Positions 54,095 through 63,528 of a stretch of 64,000 bases of DNA are shown here, piece by piece. How positions within the stretch are numbered: position 1 is the stretch's first letter; the number at the start of each line of letters is the position of its first letter. The translations under genes were made by a program, and so were the position numbers. The notes under the pieces were generated by a model that was given only the letters and a program-made list of their open reading frames with translations, was not told the DNA's origin and did no database searches. This DNA is from Methylomonas sp. 11b. GTDB lineage: Bacteria; Pseudomonadota; Gammaproteobacteria; Methylococcales; Methylomonadaceae. Location of the stretch: NCBI RefSeq assembly GCF_000515215.1, contig NZ_KI911557.1:434001-498000 (forward strand), read 5' to 3'.

Positions 54095-54560
54095 CGCGCT
54101 TTGGGATGCGATCAGCCGGCGCTACCTTGGCGTTAAGTTTTGAAAGAGCTGAGACGGACACAGAGTGCAAATTTGTTTTCGTTGGCTTTCGGTTCTTCAC
54201 GGCCTCCCAAGCGAGCGCGCCAGGGCCGTTGAATACCTCTGAAAATGTGCCATCGCTGTGAATTTGTATTCCGATGTAGTAGAGCGGGATGTGGTCAACC
54301 GGAAAGGTCAGATTCTTTTGCATTGTTGCTTTTATCTGAACAAGTCGGCCGTCACTGGCAGTTGCATCGTGGTGCTTTTGCAGATCCTCAAATAGCTTGA
54401 TGTCGTAAGCTTCTTCCGCCAATACCTCGCCGAGGTCGCCGACCAATCGGCCATCGAGAGTGAATTGTTTTTTCTGTGTCTTGTACGACTGGCGCAATAG
54501 CTCAACAATCGCAAGCAATTGCCTAACTGCATCGGGAATGGTGATTGGCTTCTGAGGCAT
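54039..54560 (-). CDS. Cassette gene B: DUF6998-like, nuclease-fold protein
   Basis: 173 residues from ATG 54560, 6 bases inside the cassette start; a longer reading would cross the core site. The centre has LDGRLVGDLGEVLAEEAYD, HHDATASDGRLVQIKAT and LTFPVDHIPLYYIGI, a D...QxK pattern that resembles a PD-(D/E)XK fold and the family I recall as DUF6998. The last 20 residues are translated attC and the stop is inside the attC, as usual. Bases 54573-54722 to its right contain no gene and no further attC. Confidence 0.7.
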   Translation of the reverse strand: MPQKPITIPDAVRQLLAIVELLRQSYKTQKKQFTLDGRLVGDLGEVLAEEAYDIKLFEDLQKHHDATASDGRLVQIKATMQKNLTFPVDHIPLYYIGIQIHSDGTFSEVFNGPGALAWEAVKNRKPTKTNLHSVSVSALSKLNAKVAPADRIPKRALTLRSSGTPAGKPAAAP

Positions 54561-54722
54561 AAGCGCTCTAACTACAATTAGACATCCTAAATGACGCAAA
54601 ACATTGGGTCAAAACGATGTCCAAACGTTTTAAAAAAATAAAAATATCGGTTCATTTCAACTGTGTGTCTGTATTTAGCACTGCCTAAATCAAATTGGTT
54701 AACCATCAAAAGTTTACCCAAA

Positions 54723-55004
54723 CTACTTCTGCAACCGCCCCCGCCGCGCATCCATTGGATTCTGCGTTAAAGGTCGGTAAATTTCGACACGATCTTCTGG
54801 GCACAGAGTTTTATCCAAATTACAAACTACCCCAAAAATCCCCACCTTCTGCTGACTTAAATCGATTTCCGGAAACTCCCGCAATATCCCGGAAGCTTCT
54901 ATGGCTTGATCGACGCTGGAATTTGCCTTCAGGCTGACAGGAATCATCAATTGTCGTTCTGGCGTGGCGTAAGCCACCTCAACCGCAATCAACTCATCCG
55001 CCAT
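54723..55004 (-). CDS. rnfH: RnfH-family ubiquitin-like protein
   Basis: 93 residues with a ubiquitin-like fold: IAVEVAYATPERQ, VDQAIEASGIL, KVGIFGVVCNLD and EDRVEIYRPL are family signatures. It is the classical neighbour of ratA. The start overlaps the ratA stop by 11 bp. The function is unclear. Confidence 0.93.
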   Translation of the reverse strand: MADELIAVEVAYATPERQLMIPVSLKANSSVDQAIEASGILREFPEIDLSQQKVGIFGVVCNLDKTLCPEDRVEIYRPLTQNPMDARRGRLQK

Positions 55005-55431
55005 ACAAGGCTTTTGCGCGTTGGGTGAAGGAGGAGACCATGGTGTTGCAGATCTGATTAAACACCGGGCCGAAGGCCAGGTTGGCCAGCATACCGGAGA
55101 TCTCGAACTCCAGGTCCAGCGAGATTTTGCTGGCGTCTTCGCGCAAGGGCATAAAGCTCCAAAATCCCTCCAGCGAGGAAAACGGCCCGTCCAGCAAGCT
55201 GATCTGGATTCTGCCGCCTTGATCGACTTTATTGCGGGTGGTAAAGGATTTATGAAAGCCGGCCTTGGCGATGTCGATTTGGCCTTCGACGATGTTGCCT
55301 TCGCGTTTCAATATTTTGCTGCCGGAACACCAAGGTAAGAACTTGGGATACGACTCGATATCATCCACCAGATCAAACATTTGCTTGGCAGAAAACTTGA
55401 CCAAGGCGCTTTTTTGTACAACCGTGATCAT
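54994..55431 (-). CDS. ratA: RatA/Coq10-family START-domain protein
   Basis: 145 residues with the START/Coq10 pattern: KFSAKQMFDLVDDIESYPKFLPWC, GFHKSFTTRNK, LLDGPFSSLEGFW and a final helix with NTMVSSFTQRAKALY. It has been called RatA in E. coli, where it was proposed to block ribosome subunit joining; other evidence supports a quinone-related role. It begins directly after the stop of the sodium transporter gene (TAA then ATG) and overlaps rnfH. Gene pair ratA-rnfH near smpB is typical of gammaproteobacteria. Confidence 0.92.
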   Translation of the reverse strand: MITVVQKSALVKFSAKQMFDLVDDIESYPKFLPWCSGSKILKREGNIVEGQIDIAKAGFHKSFTTRNKVDQGGRIQISLLDGPFSSLEGFWSFMPLREDASKISLDLEFEISGMLANLAFGPVFNQICNTMVSSFTQRAKALYGG

Positions 55432-56790
55432 TTACAGCACCCCGAGTACATGTAAGAAGACGATGAACACTGCTGCCGGCGCTACGTATTTGATTAGAAA
55501 TTGCCAAGCCTGAAAGCCTTGCGCCGGCAGTTCCAGTTCCTGCTCCGCATGGGCTTGTTTCATCATCCAGCCGGCAAACACCGCGATGCACAAACCGCCC
55601 AAAGGCAGCATCAGGTTGGCGGTCAGGTAATCCAGCAGTTCGAACAGATTTTTATCGAAGATTTTGAATTCTGACCAGATGTTAAAGGAAAACACCACCG
55701 CCACACCCAAGCCCCAGCAAGCAGCGCCTGCCCAGACGCAGGCTTTTTGCCTATCAATATTTTTGTTTTCCACCAGCCAGGCCACGGCCGGTTCAATCAA
55801 AGAAATTGAAGAGGTGAGGGCGGCGAAAAACAGCAATACAAAAAACAGCACGCCGAATAACCAACCGCCACTCATGTGACCAAAGGCTAACGGCAGCGTT
55901 TGAAAGATCAGGCCCGGACCGGTGGCAACTTCCAGTTGATTGGCAAACACCAAGGGAAAAATGGCGATGCCGGCCAGCAAGGCTACCGCGGTATCCGCGC
56001 CGGCAATAAAAAAGGTGGTTTTGGCAATCGAGACATGGCTGGGCAGGTAAGAGCCGTAAACCATGATCGCGCCCATGCCCAAACTTAGGGTGAAGAAGGC
56101 GTGGCCCATCGCGGTCAGCACCGCGTCGGCGTTGATTTTGCTGAAATCGGGGCTGAACAAAAAGTGGATGCCTTGCGCATAGGAGCCGGAAGCCATCGCA
56201 TAAGCCACCAAAATAATCAGGATCACAAATAAGGCCGGCATTAAAAAGCGCACGGCTTTTTCCAGGCCGCCTTTCACCCCGCGCATCACCACTTGCATGG
56301 TGATGAACATGAACACGGTGTGCCAGAAAATTTGTTGAATCGGACTGGCCATCAAATTGTCGAACATTTGCTTCACTTCGCCGGCGTCGGTACCGAAGAA
56401 ACCGCCGAAAAAGGCTTTAAAGATATAAGCCATCGACCAGCCGGCAATCACGCTATAGTAGGCCAGGATTAAAAAACCGGCGATCATGCCCATCCAGCCC
56501 AAATAGCCCCAACGTGGATCAGCTTTGGCTTCTTCGGCCAAGGATTGCATGGTGTTGATCGGGCTTTGCCGGCCACGTCGGCCCAGCATGATTTCCGCAA
56601 TCATGATGGGTATGCCGATGGCTGCCACGCAGATTAAATACACCATCACAAAGGCGCCGCCGCCGTTTTGGCCGGTGATGTAAGGAAATTTCCAGATATT
56701 ACCCAAACCGACCGCCGAACCGGTGGCGGCCAGAATAAAGGCGAAACGGGAGGACCATTCGCCGTGGATGGATGGGGTTTTATCGGTCAT
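55432..56790 (-). CDS. Sodium-dependent transporter (NSS family)
   Basis: 452 residues from ATG 56790; upstream readings lack signals. It has about 11-12 membrane helices. The signature RFAFILAATGSAVGLGNIWKFPYITGQNGGGAF (shown here as RFAFILAATGSAVGLG and NIWKFPYITGQNGGG) is helix 1, which binds Na+ and substrate. Bacterial NSS members carry amino acids such as tryptophan, leucine or tyrosine. The gene runs divergently from smpB with 100 bp between, and leads straight into ratA. Confidence 0.92.
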   Translation of the reverse strand: MTDKTPSIHGEWSSRFAFILAATGSAVGLGNIWKFPYITGQNGGGAFVMVYLICVAAIGIPIMIAEIMLGRRGRQSPINTMQSLAEEAKADPRWGYLGWMGMIAGFLILAYYSVIAGWSMAYIFKAFFGGFFGTDAGEVKQMFDNLMASPIQQIFWHTVFMFITMQVVMRGVKGGLEKAVRFLMPALFVILIILVAYAMASGSYAQGIHFLFSPDFSKINADAVLTAMGHAFFTLSLGMGAIMVYGSYLPSHVSIAKTTFFIAGADTAVALLAGIAIFPLVFANQLEVATGPGLIFQTLPLAFGHMSGGWLFGVLFFVLLFFAALTSSISLIEPAVAWLVENKNIDRQKACVWAGAACWGLGVAVVFSFNIWSEFKIFDKNLFELLDYLTANLMLPLGGLCIAVFAGWMMKQAHAEQELELPAQGFQAWQFLIKYVAPAAVFIVFLHVLGVL

Positions 56791-56890
56791 GTTGGGGAGC
56801 CCTTGTGTTTTTATATCGTTATTTAACGGGTGTGTGAGTAAAATATCAAAATTCACGTTTTCAGTCAGTTTAAAAAAACTTCGCTACAGA

Positions 56891-57376
56891 ATGGCAGCCA
56901 AAAAATCCAAGAAGGACAACAAAGCCACCGATAACACGATTGCGGTTAATCGCCAGGCTTCCCACGAGTACACCATAGACGAGACTTTCGAAGCCGGTTT
57001 GGTATTGGAAGGTTGGGAAGTGAAAAGCTTGCGTGACGGCCGGATTCAGCTGAAAGAGAGCTATGTCGAGATCAGACGCGGCGAGGCTTGGCTGAGTGGG
57101 GCGCATGTGTCGGCTTTATTGTCGGCGTCCACCCACGTCAATCCGGACGCGGTACGCAAGAAAAAATTATTGTTACACCGACGTGAATTGAACAAGCTGA
57201 TCGGCTCGGTGGAACGCAAAGGCTACACCCTGATTCCGCTATCGATGTATTGGATCAAGGGCCGCGCCAAGCTGAAAATCGGTCTGGCGAAAGGTAAAAA
57301 ATTGCACGACAAGCGCGCAGCTTCCAAAGACAAGGATTGGCAGCGAGACCGAGCGCGCATCATGAAGCACGGCTAA
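56891..57376 (+). CDS. smpB: SsrA-binding protein SmpB
   Basis: 161 residues. Family motifs are all present: NRQASHEYTIDETFEAGLVL, GWEVKSLRDGRIQLKESY, LLLHRRELNKLIG, KGYTLIPLSMYW and the basic tail with KLHDKRAASKDKDWQRD. SmpB guides tmRNA to stalled ribosomes. The ATG at 56891 fits the family start; the tmRNA gene is not in this window. The next gene starts 6 bp downstream. Confidence 0.96.
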   Translation: MAAKKSKKDNKATDNTIAVNRQASHEYTIDETFEAGLVLEGWEVKSLRDGRIQLKESYVEIRRGEAWLSGAHVSALLSASTHVNPDAVRKKKLLLHRRELNKLIGSVERKGYTLIPLSMYWIKGRAKLKIGLAKGKKLHDKRAASKDKDWQRDRARIMKHG

Positions 57377-57381
57377 TTTCG

Positions 57382-57948
57382 ATGACGATGCATCCCAATT
57401 TACTGGACGCTGACAACAGCGTTTTGCTGGTGGTGGACATTCAGGGGCGTTTGTCGACGGCTATGCCGGCTTTAGACCAGCAACAGATGCTCACACACGG
57501 TCGGCGCTTGTTGCAGGCCGCCGGGTTGTTAGATGTGCCGGTGTTATTGACCGAACAGTATCCGCAAAGGCTGGGGTCAACGCAAACCGAGATTAGCGAG
57601 TGTTTGCCGGGCAATACCCGTACCTTTAGTAAAACCGGTTTTTCTTGTTGCGCCGCGGACGGCTTCAAGCAAGCCCTGACTGATACCGGTCGGAAGCAGG
57701 TTGTGGTGATAGGTCAGGAAGCGCATGTGTGCGTGTTGCAAACCGCGCTTGAGTTGTTAAGTGCAAACTATCAAGTTCATGTGTTGGCTGATGCGGTTTG
57801 TTCGCGCCAAGTCCAGCACAAAGATTACGCCTTGCAGCGCATGCTGCAGCAAGGTGTCACGTTGAGCTGTCACGAATCGGTGTTGTTCGAATGGTTGCGG
57901 GATGCTCGGCATAGCCATTTCAAAACTATTTCAGCGCTTTTGCGTTAA
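57382..57948 (+). CDS. Isochorismatase-family hydrolase
   Basis: 188 residues. Catalytic features of the family: Asp in LLVVDIQGRL, Lys in TFSKTGFSCC and Cys in GQEAHVCVLQTA. Members hydrolyse isochorismate, nicotinamide or similar compounds; the short single-domain form here is often annotated simply as hydrolase. ATG 57382 (or 57388) lies just 6 bp after smpB, and apbE follows 16 bp later, so the three are probably co-transcribed. Confidence 0.88.
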   Translation: MTMHPNLLDADNSVLLVVDIQGRLSTAMPALDQQQMLTHGRRLLQAAGLLDVPVLLTEQYPQRLGSTQTEISECLPGNTRTFSKTGFSCCAADGFKQALTDTGRKQVVVIGQEAHVCVLQTALELLSANYQVHVLADAVCSRQVQHKDYALQRMLQQGVTLSCHESVLFEWLRDARHSHFKTISALLR

Positions 57949-57963
57949 TTGCACGGGGGTTTA

Positions 57964-58989
57964 ATGCTACGGAAAGGATGGATCGCGGTAATACTGGGAT
58001 TGTTGCTGGTACTGGGATGTGCGGAGCCGCTGCCGCCAGTAAAGACTTTTAGCGGTTTCGCGCAAGGTACTACGTATCACATCAGTTATTGGACGCCCCA
58101 AGCGCGGGATGATGCGCAAGTCAGCGCTGAAGTTGAAAAAGTTTTCCTGGATTTGGATAAAACCTTATCCAATTACCGACCGGACTCGACAATCGAACAA
58201 TTTAACGCCAACACGTCGACAAATATTCAGCTGGTCGGCGACGAAATCGTGGCTTTGTTTAAAGTGGCCGACAACGTCAGCAAGCTGAGCCAGGGGTGTT
58301 ACGATTTGACCATCAAGCCTTTGTTCGAGATGTGGGGTTTCATGGGGGAAGAGTTGACTATCCCAGACGATGCGGCGCTGCAAGCAGCTTTGGCGAATGT
58401 CGGCATGGACAAATTGCAGCTGGTCGACGATAGTCATATGTCGAAAAAACTGCCGAATGTACGAGTGGATTTGTCGTCAATCGCCCAGGGTTATAGTGTC
58501 GAGAAAATCAGCAACACGCTTGAGGCTTTGGGTATCCAAAACTATCTGGTGGAAATCGGCGGCGAATTAAAAGCGCTGGGTAGCAAACCGGACGGTAAGG
58601 CCTGGCGGATTGCGGTGGAAAAACCGCTGCCGGGCGAACAAAAAATGCACAAAGTGGTGACATTACCAAAGGAAACGCCGATGTCGGTGATGACCTCGGG
58701 TACTTACCGGCATTATTTCGACGTCAAAGGCAAGCGTTACAGCCACATTCTGGATGCCCGCAACGGCAAGCCGGTAACGCACGATTTAGTTGCTGTCAGT
58801 GTGTTTAACGAAAGCCCGACCATAGCCGACGCCTGGTCTACCGCTTTATTGTGCCTGGGGCAGGAAGAAGGGATGAAACTTGCCGATGCTGAGAAATTGC
58901 AAGTGATGTTTATCCAGCAACAAGGCACCGAGTTTTTGGAAAGTAAAACCAGGGCCTTGACTATGTCCACCCAAGTGACGATTAACTAG
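57964..58989 (+). CDS. apbE: FAD:protein FMN transferase ApbE, lipoprotein
   Basis: 341 residues from ATG 57964. The N-terminus is a lipoprotein signal (GLLLVLGCAEP, lipobox Cys). The ApbE core has GTTYHISYW, LSNYRPDSTIEQFN, LSSIAQGYSVEKI, EIGGELKALGSKPDGKAWRI and the metal/FAD motif SHILDARNGKPV. ApbE attaches FMN to threonines of RNF/NQR subunits and other flavoproteins in the periplasm. Full length and intact. Confidence 0.94.
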   Translation: MLRKGWIAVILGLLLVLGCAEPLPPVKTFSGFAQGTTYHISYWTPQARDDAQVSAEVEKVFLDLDKTLSNYRPDSTIEQFNANTSTNIQLVGDEIVALFKVADNVSKLSQGCYDLTIKPLFEMWGFMGEELTIPDDAALQAALANVGMDKLQLVDDSHMSKKLPNVRVDLSSIAQGYSVEKISNTLEALGIQNYLVEIGGELKALGSKPDGKAWRIAVEKPLPGEQKMHKVVTLPKETPMSVMTSGTYRHYFDVKGKRYSHILDARNGKPVTHDLVAVSVFNESPTIADAWSTALLCLGQEEGMKLADAEKLQVMFIQQQGTEFLESKTRALTMSTQVTIN

Positions 58990-59041
58990 GCTAAGGCCTA
59001 TCGTGGTAGTATCCGCGCAAAACTGAAGCGGGGGAGATTTT

Positions 59042-59803
59042 ATGTGGGGTCTAAACGATCACTTGACGTTTGCCGTGCATGGTGGCGGCGATAACGGTGG
59101 AGGAGTGGCCGGTGGGGTGGAGAGCTTATTGTCCTTCCTAGAAGTGCTGGTGCGGCAATCTCCTTCGGAAAGTCTGGATAGTTTATTGCCGGGCGTTGCT
59201 GCGTTACAAAATATTCATCCCTTGCTGGTGCATTTCCCGATTGCGTTGTTGACTATGTTCTTCACTCTGGATTTGATCGGCAGCGTGGCGAAGCGCTCGG
59301 AGTGGCGGCAGATAGCCGGCGCATTTCTGTATCTGGGTACCGTGTTTGCCGCGCTTACCGTGGCGGCCGGTTTAGTGGCGGCAGGGAGTGTGGCGCATGG
59401 TGGTGATGTTCACGAGATCATGGAGCATCATGAGCATCTGGGTATTTCGGTATTGAGTCTGGCTACTGCGCTGTCGGCGTGGCGTTTGTTTAGCAAAGGG
59501 CTGATAGTCGGACCAGCTAACACGCTGTACTTGTTGATGGCGGCGATTTTAGCCGCCTTGTTGGCGTTTGCCGCCGATCTGGGTGGTCTGATGGTTTATA
59601 AACATGGCGTCTCGGTGCACGCTGCGGATCAAGTCAATCAAGCGGCGGCGCGCGCTCATGAACACGAAGGTGCTGTTGAGGATAGTTTGCCGGCAACGCA
59701 TGAAGAAGCCGAAGTCGAAGATTTGAAACCGGAAGATAGTCATCAGGACGAAACGACGCATGGCGTTGCCGGTCATCATCACGACCATCATCATGCCCAT
59801 TGA
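59042..59803 (+). CDS. DUF2231-like membrane protein with His-rich tail
   Basis: 253 residues. The start is glycine-rich. From residue 55 the DUF2231 pattern follows: LQNIHPLLVHFPIALLTMFF as first helix, then three more helices (FLYLGTVFAALTVAAGLVAAG, LSLATALSAWRLF and LLMAAILAALLAFAADLGG). The end is rich in His, Glu and Asp (GVAGHHHDHHHAH), probably binding metal. The function of DUF2231 is unknown, though many members sit near haem or metal genes. It is followed by a strong intrinsic terminator. Confidence 0.8.
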   Translation: MWGLNDHLTFAVHGGGDNGGGVAGGVESLLSFLEVLVRQSPSESLDSLLPGVAALQNIHPLLVHFPIALLTMFFTLDLIGSVAKRSEWRQIAGAFLYLGTVFAALTVAAGLVAAGSVAHGGDVHEIMEHHEHLGISVLSLATALSAWRLFSKGLIVGPANTLYLLMAAILAALLAFAADLGGLMVYKHGVSVHAADQVNQAAARAHEHEGAVEDSLPATHEEAEVEDLKPEDSHQDETTHGVAGHHHDHHHAH

Positions 59804-59827
59804 CGCCCGCCTGAAGAGCCGTCGGAC

Positions 59828-59855
59828 AAAGGCTGACAAGGGTCAGCCTTTTTTT
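59828..59855 (+). terminator. Rho-independent terminator before trpF
   Basis: AAAGGCTGAC pairs perfectly with GTCAGCCTTT around an AAGG loop, and seven T bases follow (59849-59855). It separates the DUF2231 gene from the trp cluster. Confidence 0.95.
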
Positions 59856-59922
59856 ATTGGTCCCGACATGACATATCGGATAGCTGTGTTATCCTACGCC
59901 GCCATTTTTTGTGAGGCTTTGG

Positions 59923-60543
59923 ATGCGTACCCGCGTTAAAATTTGCGGCTTTACCCGAGTGGAAGATGCGCTTTGTGCCGCCAATTTGGGCGTGGATGCT
60001 ATTGGTTTGGTGTTTTATCCGCCCAGTCCAAGAAACGTAAGCATCGAACAAGCCGCAAGCATCAGCAGAGCATTGCCAGCCTTTGTTAACGTGGTAGCCT
60101 TGTTCGTCGATGCCGCGCCGGCTTTGATTCGTGAAGTCTTGAATAAAGTAAGGGTGGATTGCCTGCAATTTCATGGCGATGAGCCTGCAGATGGTTGCCG
60201 GATTTACGATAAATCGTATATCAAAGCCATTCGCATGCAAGCGGATACGGACGTTCTAGGGTTGCAAAAGCAATACAACGATGCGGCCGGATTACTGTTG
60301 GATGCCTATCATCCGGGAATGCAGGGCGGCAGCGGTAGCGGTTTTGACTGGGATTTGATTCCGACGACCCGCAGTTTGCCGATCATTCTCGCGGGCGGAT
60401 TGACGCCGGAAAATGCCGGGGAAGCGATTAAAGCTGTAAAACCGTATGCAATGGATGTGAGCAGCGGTGTTGAGGCCGGGAAAGGCATCAAGGATGCAGC
60501 GAAAATGGCTGCGTTTATAAGAAAAACTAATCAAGCGACTTGA
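59923..60543 (+). CDS. trpF: Phosphoribosylanthranilate isomerase TrpF
   Basis: 206 residues from ATG 59923, after a GAGG ribosome site; GTG 59911 is a poorer start. The beta-alpha barrel motifs are [12 protein letters not shown] (catalytic Cys), [41 protein letters not shown] (catalytic Asp) and [15 protein letters not shown]. It isomerises PRA to CdRP, step three of tryptophan synthesis. trpB starts 5 bp after its stop. Confidence 0.96.
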   Translation: MRTRVKICGFTRVEDALCAANLGVDAIGLVFYPPSPRNVSIEQAASISRALPAFVNVVALFVDAAPALIREVLNKVRVDCLQFHGDEPADGCRIYDKSYIKAIRMQADTDVLGLQKQYNDAAGLLLDAYHPGMQGGSGSGFDWDLIPTTRSLPIILAGGLTPENAGEAIKAVKPYAMDVSSGVEAGKGIKDAAKMAAFIRKTNQAT

Positions 60544-60548
60544 GAACT

Positions 60549-61751
60549 ATGACAGAAAGATACGATATGCCGGATGCCCGGGGCCATTTCGGGCCTTACG
60601 GCGGTATTTTTGTGGCGGAAACGCTGATGCCGGCCATTACCGAATTGAACGAAGCCTATCAGCGCTATATGCAGGATCCGGAGTTCCTCGCCGAGTTGGA
60701 TGCCGATCTCAAGGATTATGTCGGTCGACCGTCGCCGCTGTATCATGCAGAACGCTGGAGTAAGCATTTGGGCGGTGCGCAGATTTATCTGAAGCGCGAA
60801 GATCTCAATCATACCGGCGCACACAAAGTTAACAACACGGTCGGTCAAGCCCTGTTGGCTAAGCGCATGGGCAAGACCCGCATCATCGCCGAAACCGGCG
60901 CCGGTCAGCATGGCGTTGCCACCGCGACTGTCGCGGCGCGTCTGGGCTTGGAGTGTGTGGTGTACATGGGCGCAGTGGACGTGGCCCGCCAATCCCTGAA
61001 TGTCTATCGAATGAAGTTGTTGGGCGCCACCGTGGTGCCTGTGCAATCAGGCTCTAAAACCCTCAAAGACGCATTGAACGAAGCTCTGCGCGATTGGGTG
61101 ACCAATATCGATAATACTTTTTATATTATTGGCACCGTGGCCGGTCCGCATCCCTATCCGGCAATGGTTCGGGATTTTCAGGCTGTGATTGGCCGTGAAG
61201 CCCGTCAACAATGCATCGACCAAACCGGCCGCTTGCCCGACGTGCTCTTGGCATGCGTGGGCGGCGGTTCCAATGCCATCGGCTTGTTTTATCCGTTTAT
61301 CGACGACAAGTCCGTGAAAATGATCGGCGTCGAAGCGGCCGGCGACGGCGTTGAAACCGGTCGTCATTCAGCACCGCTATGTGCCGGCCGTCCTGGCGTA
61401 TTGCACGGCAACCGGACGTATTTGATGGCTGACGACGATGGCGAAATCATCGAAACCCATTCTATCTCCGCCGGCCTGGATTATCCCGGCGTTGGCCCTG
61501 AGCATGCCTGGCTGAAAGATACCGGTCGAGCCCAGTATGTGAACATAACCGACGACGAAGCCATGGCTGGCTTTCATGCCTTAACCCGCATGGAAGGTAT
61601 TATTCCGGCTCTGGAATCCAGCCATGCCATGGCTTATGCGATGAAACTGGCGCCCACCATGCGCAAGGATCAAATCATTGTTATTAATTTGTCCGGACGC
61701 GGCGATAAAGATATGCAAACGATTATGCAACGCGAGGGCATCAGTTTATGA
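60549..61751 (+). CDS. trpB: Tryptophan synthase beta chain TrpB
   Basis: 400 residues. The PLP lysine is in [18 protein letters not shown], and [29 protein letters not shown] and the C-terminal [10 protein letters not shown] are conserved. It joins indole and serine to tryptophan. Start ATG 60549 leaves 5 bp after trpF; the stop overlaps the trpA ATG (ATGA at 61748-61751). Confidence 0.97.
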   Translation: MTERYDMPDARGHFGPYGGIFVAETLMPAITELNEAYQRYMQDPEFLAELDADLKDYVGRPSPLYHAERWSKHLGGAQIYLKREDLNHTGAHKVNNTVGQALLAKRMGKTRIIAETGAGQHGVATATVAARLGLECVVYMGAVDVARQSLNVYRMKLLGATVVPVQSGSKTLKDALNEALRDWVTNIDNTFYIIGTVAGPHPYPAMVRDFQAVIGREARQQCIDQTGRLPDVLLACVGGGSNAIGLFYPFIDDKSVKMIGVEAAGDGVETGRHSAPLCAGRPGVLHGNRTYLMADDDGEIIETHSISAGLDYPGVGPEHAWLKDTGRAQYVNITDDEAMAGFHALTRMEGIIPALESSHAMAYAMKLAPTMRKDQIIVINLSGRGDKDMQTIMQREGISL

Positions 61752-62551
61752 GCCGTTTAGCTAACAAATTTGCCGAATTGAGAGCCTCCGGCCGTAAAGC
61801 CTTAATTCCGTTTATTACTGCCGGTGATCCTTATCCGGAATTCACCGTCCCTTTGCTGCACGAAATGGTCGCGGCTGGTGCCGACGTCATTGAATTGGGT
61901 GTGCCGTTTTCCGATCCGATGGCCGATGGCCCGGTAATACAACGCGCCAGTGAGCGTGCGTTATCGCACCATGTTGGTTTGCGAAAAGTATTGAGCATGG
62001 CCATCGAGTTTCGGAAAACCGATCAGACCACGCCATTGGTGTTGATGGGTTACCTAAACCCGATCGAAATCATGGGTTACGAAGATTTTGCCAATGCTGC
62101 GCAACGCGCCGATGTTGACGGTGTGTTGACCGTGGATTTGCCGCCGGAAGAATCCGAGGCTTGCGTCCATATGCTGCGCGAGCGCGGCATAGATCAGATT
62201 TTTTTACTGGCGCCTAACACCACTGCTGAACGGATTCAGAAAATGGATGCAGTGGGCAGCGGCTATTTATATTACGTGTCGCTGAAAGGCGTCACCGGTG
62301 CCGGGCATTTGGATACCGCCGATGTCGAACAAAAATTACAACTGATTCGCCAGAATACCGCTTTGCCGGTTGGGGTTGGTTTCGGAGTCAAGGATGCCGA
62401 CACCGCGAAAACTATCGCCGCTATTGCCGACGGTGTCGTGGTGGGTAGCGCGCTGATCAGTAAAATAGAAGCAAATCTCGATGATCCTCAGCAAGCCAAG
62501 CATGAGATCATCACCCTGTTGAAATCCATGCGCGAAGCCATGGATGTTTAA
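61748..62551 (+). CDS. trpA: Tryptophan synthase alpha chain TrpA
   Basis: 267 residues. Catalytic Glu in [17 protein letters not shown] and Asp in [13 protein letters not shown], plus [23 protein letters not shown] and [10 protein letters not shown] are all present. It releases indole from indole-glycerol phosphate and channels it to TrpB. Translationally coupled to trpB. Confidence 0.97.
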   Translation: MSRLANKFAELRASGRKALIPFITAGDPYPEFTVPLLHEMVAAGADVIELGVPFSDPMADGPVIQRASERALSHHVGLRKVLSMAIEFRKTDQTTPLVLMGYLNPIEIMGYEDFANAAQRADVDGVLTVDLPPEESEACVHMLRERGIDQIFLLAPNTTAERIQKMDAVGSGYLYYVSLKGVTGAGHLDTADVEQKLQLIRQNTALPVGVGFGVKDADTAKTIAAIADGVVVGSALISKIEANLDDPQQAKHEIITLLKSMREAMDV

Positions 62552-62575
62552 GCTTTCAAGCGGAGACTACACCGA

Positions 62576-63517
62576 ATGAGTTGGTTTGAAAAACTGGTCC
62601 CCTCTGCCATCAGAACCGAATCCTCGCAGAAGAAAACCACCGTGCCGGAAGGCTTGTGGAATAAATGTCCGCGTTGCGATGCGATTTTGTTCAACGCCGA
62701 GCTAGAAAAAAACTTAAGCGTTTGCCCAAAATGCGATCACCATTTACGCATTTCGGCGCGCAAACGGCTGAATATGTTTTTGGATGAAGATGGCCGTCAA
62801 GAGATCGGTGCTGGATTAAAGCCCAGCGATCCTTTGAAGTTCAAGGACAGCAAACGCTATAAAGATCGCATCAGTCAGGCGCAAAAACAAAGCAACGAGA
62901 ACGATGCATTGGTGGTGATGAAAGGTACGCTGAAAGGCGCCGGTATCGTCGCTGCGGCGTTTGATTTTGGTTTCATGGGCGGTTCGATGGGCTCGGTGGT
63001 TGGCGAGCGATTCGTGCGCGGCGTGAACGAAAGTTTGCGTTTGGGTGTGCCGTTCATCGTCTTTACTGCCAGCGGCGGTGCCAGAATGCAGGAGTCTTTG
63101 TTCTCGCTGTTTCAAATGACCAAAACCAGCGCGGCCTTAACCAAATTAGCCGAAGCCGGAATTCCGTATATTTCCTTCATGACCGATCCAACTATGGGCG
63201 GTGTTTCCGCCAGTCTGGCGATGTTGGGCGACATAAACGTAGCCGAACCGGACGCCTTAATCGGTTTTGCTGGTCCGCGAGTCATCGAGCAAACGGTTCG
63301 TGAAAAGTTGCCGGAAGGTTTCCAGCGCAGCGAATTTCTCCAGGAACACGGAGCCATAGACATGATCGTTGATCGCCGCGAGATGCGCGATAAAATAGCC
63401 AGTATTCTGGCTATTATGTGCGCCGGTAGCAGCAGCGCGGACGTGGTCGACGTTATTCCTTACAGTGAGCCATTAAGCAATCAGGGTGAGAGCGATAATC
63501 CGCAGCCTCAGGAATAA
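62576..63517 (+). CDS. accD: Acetyl-CoA carboxylase carboxyltransferase beta subunit AccD
   Basis: 313 residues. The N-terminal zinc ribbon is [10 protein letters not shown] and [11 protein letters not shown]. The crotonase-fold domain has [32 protein letters not shown] and [16 protein letters not shown]. It transfers carboxylate from biotin to acetyl-CoA, with AccA. It lies 24 bp after trpA, and folC follows; this trpBA-accD-folC order is widespread in gammaproteobacteria. Confidence 0.97.
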   Translation: MSWFEKLVPSAIRTESSQKKTTVPEGLWNKCPRCDAILFNAELEKNLSVCPKCDHHLRISARKRLNMFLDEDGRQEIGAGLKPSDPLKFKDSKRYKDRISQAQKQSNENDALVVMKGTLKGAGIVAAAFDFGFMGGSMGSVVGERFVRGVNESLRLGVPFIVFTASGGARMQESLFSLFQMTKTSAALTKLAEAGIPYISFMTDPTMGGVSASLAMLGDINVAEPDALIGFAGPRVIEQTVREKLPEGFQRSEFLQEHGAIDMIVDRREMRDKIASILAIMCAGSSSADVVDVIPYSEPLSNQGESDNPQPQE

Positions 63518-63528
63518 ATACGGTCGAA

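Noticed and set aside
54573..54722. attI site at the right edge of cassette array 2
   Set aside because: The core GTTAGAG is clear, but no integrase gene is adjacent and the upstream DNA shows no recognisable integrase-binding repeats.
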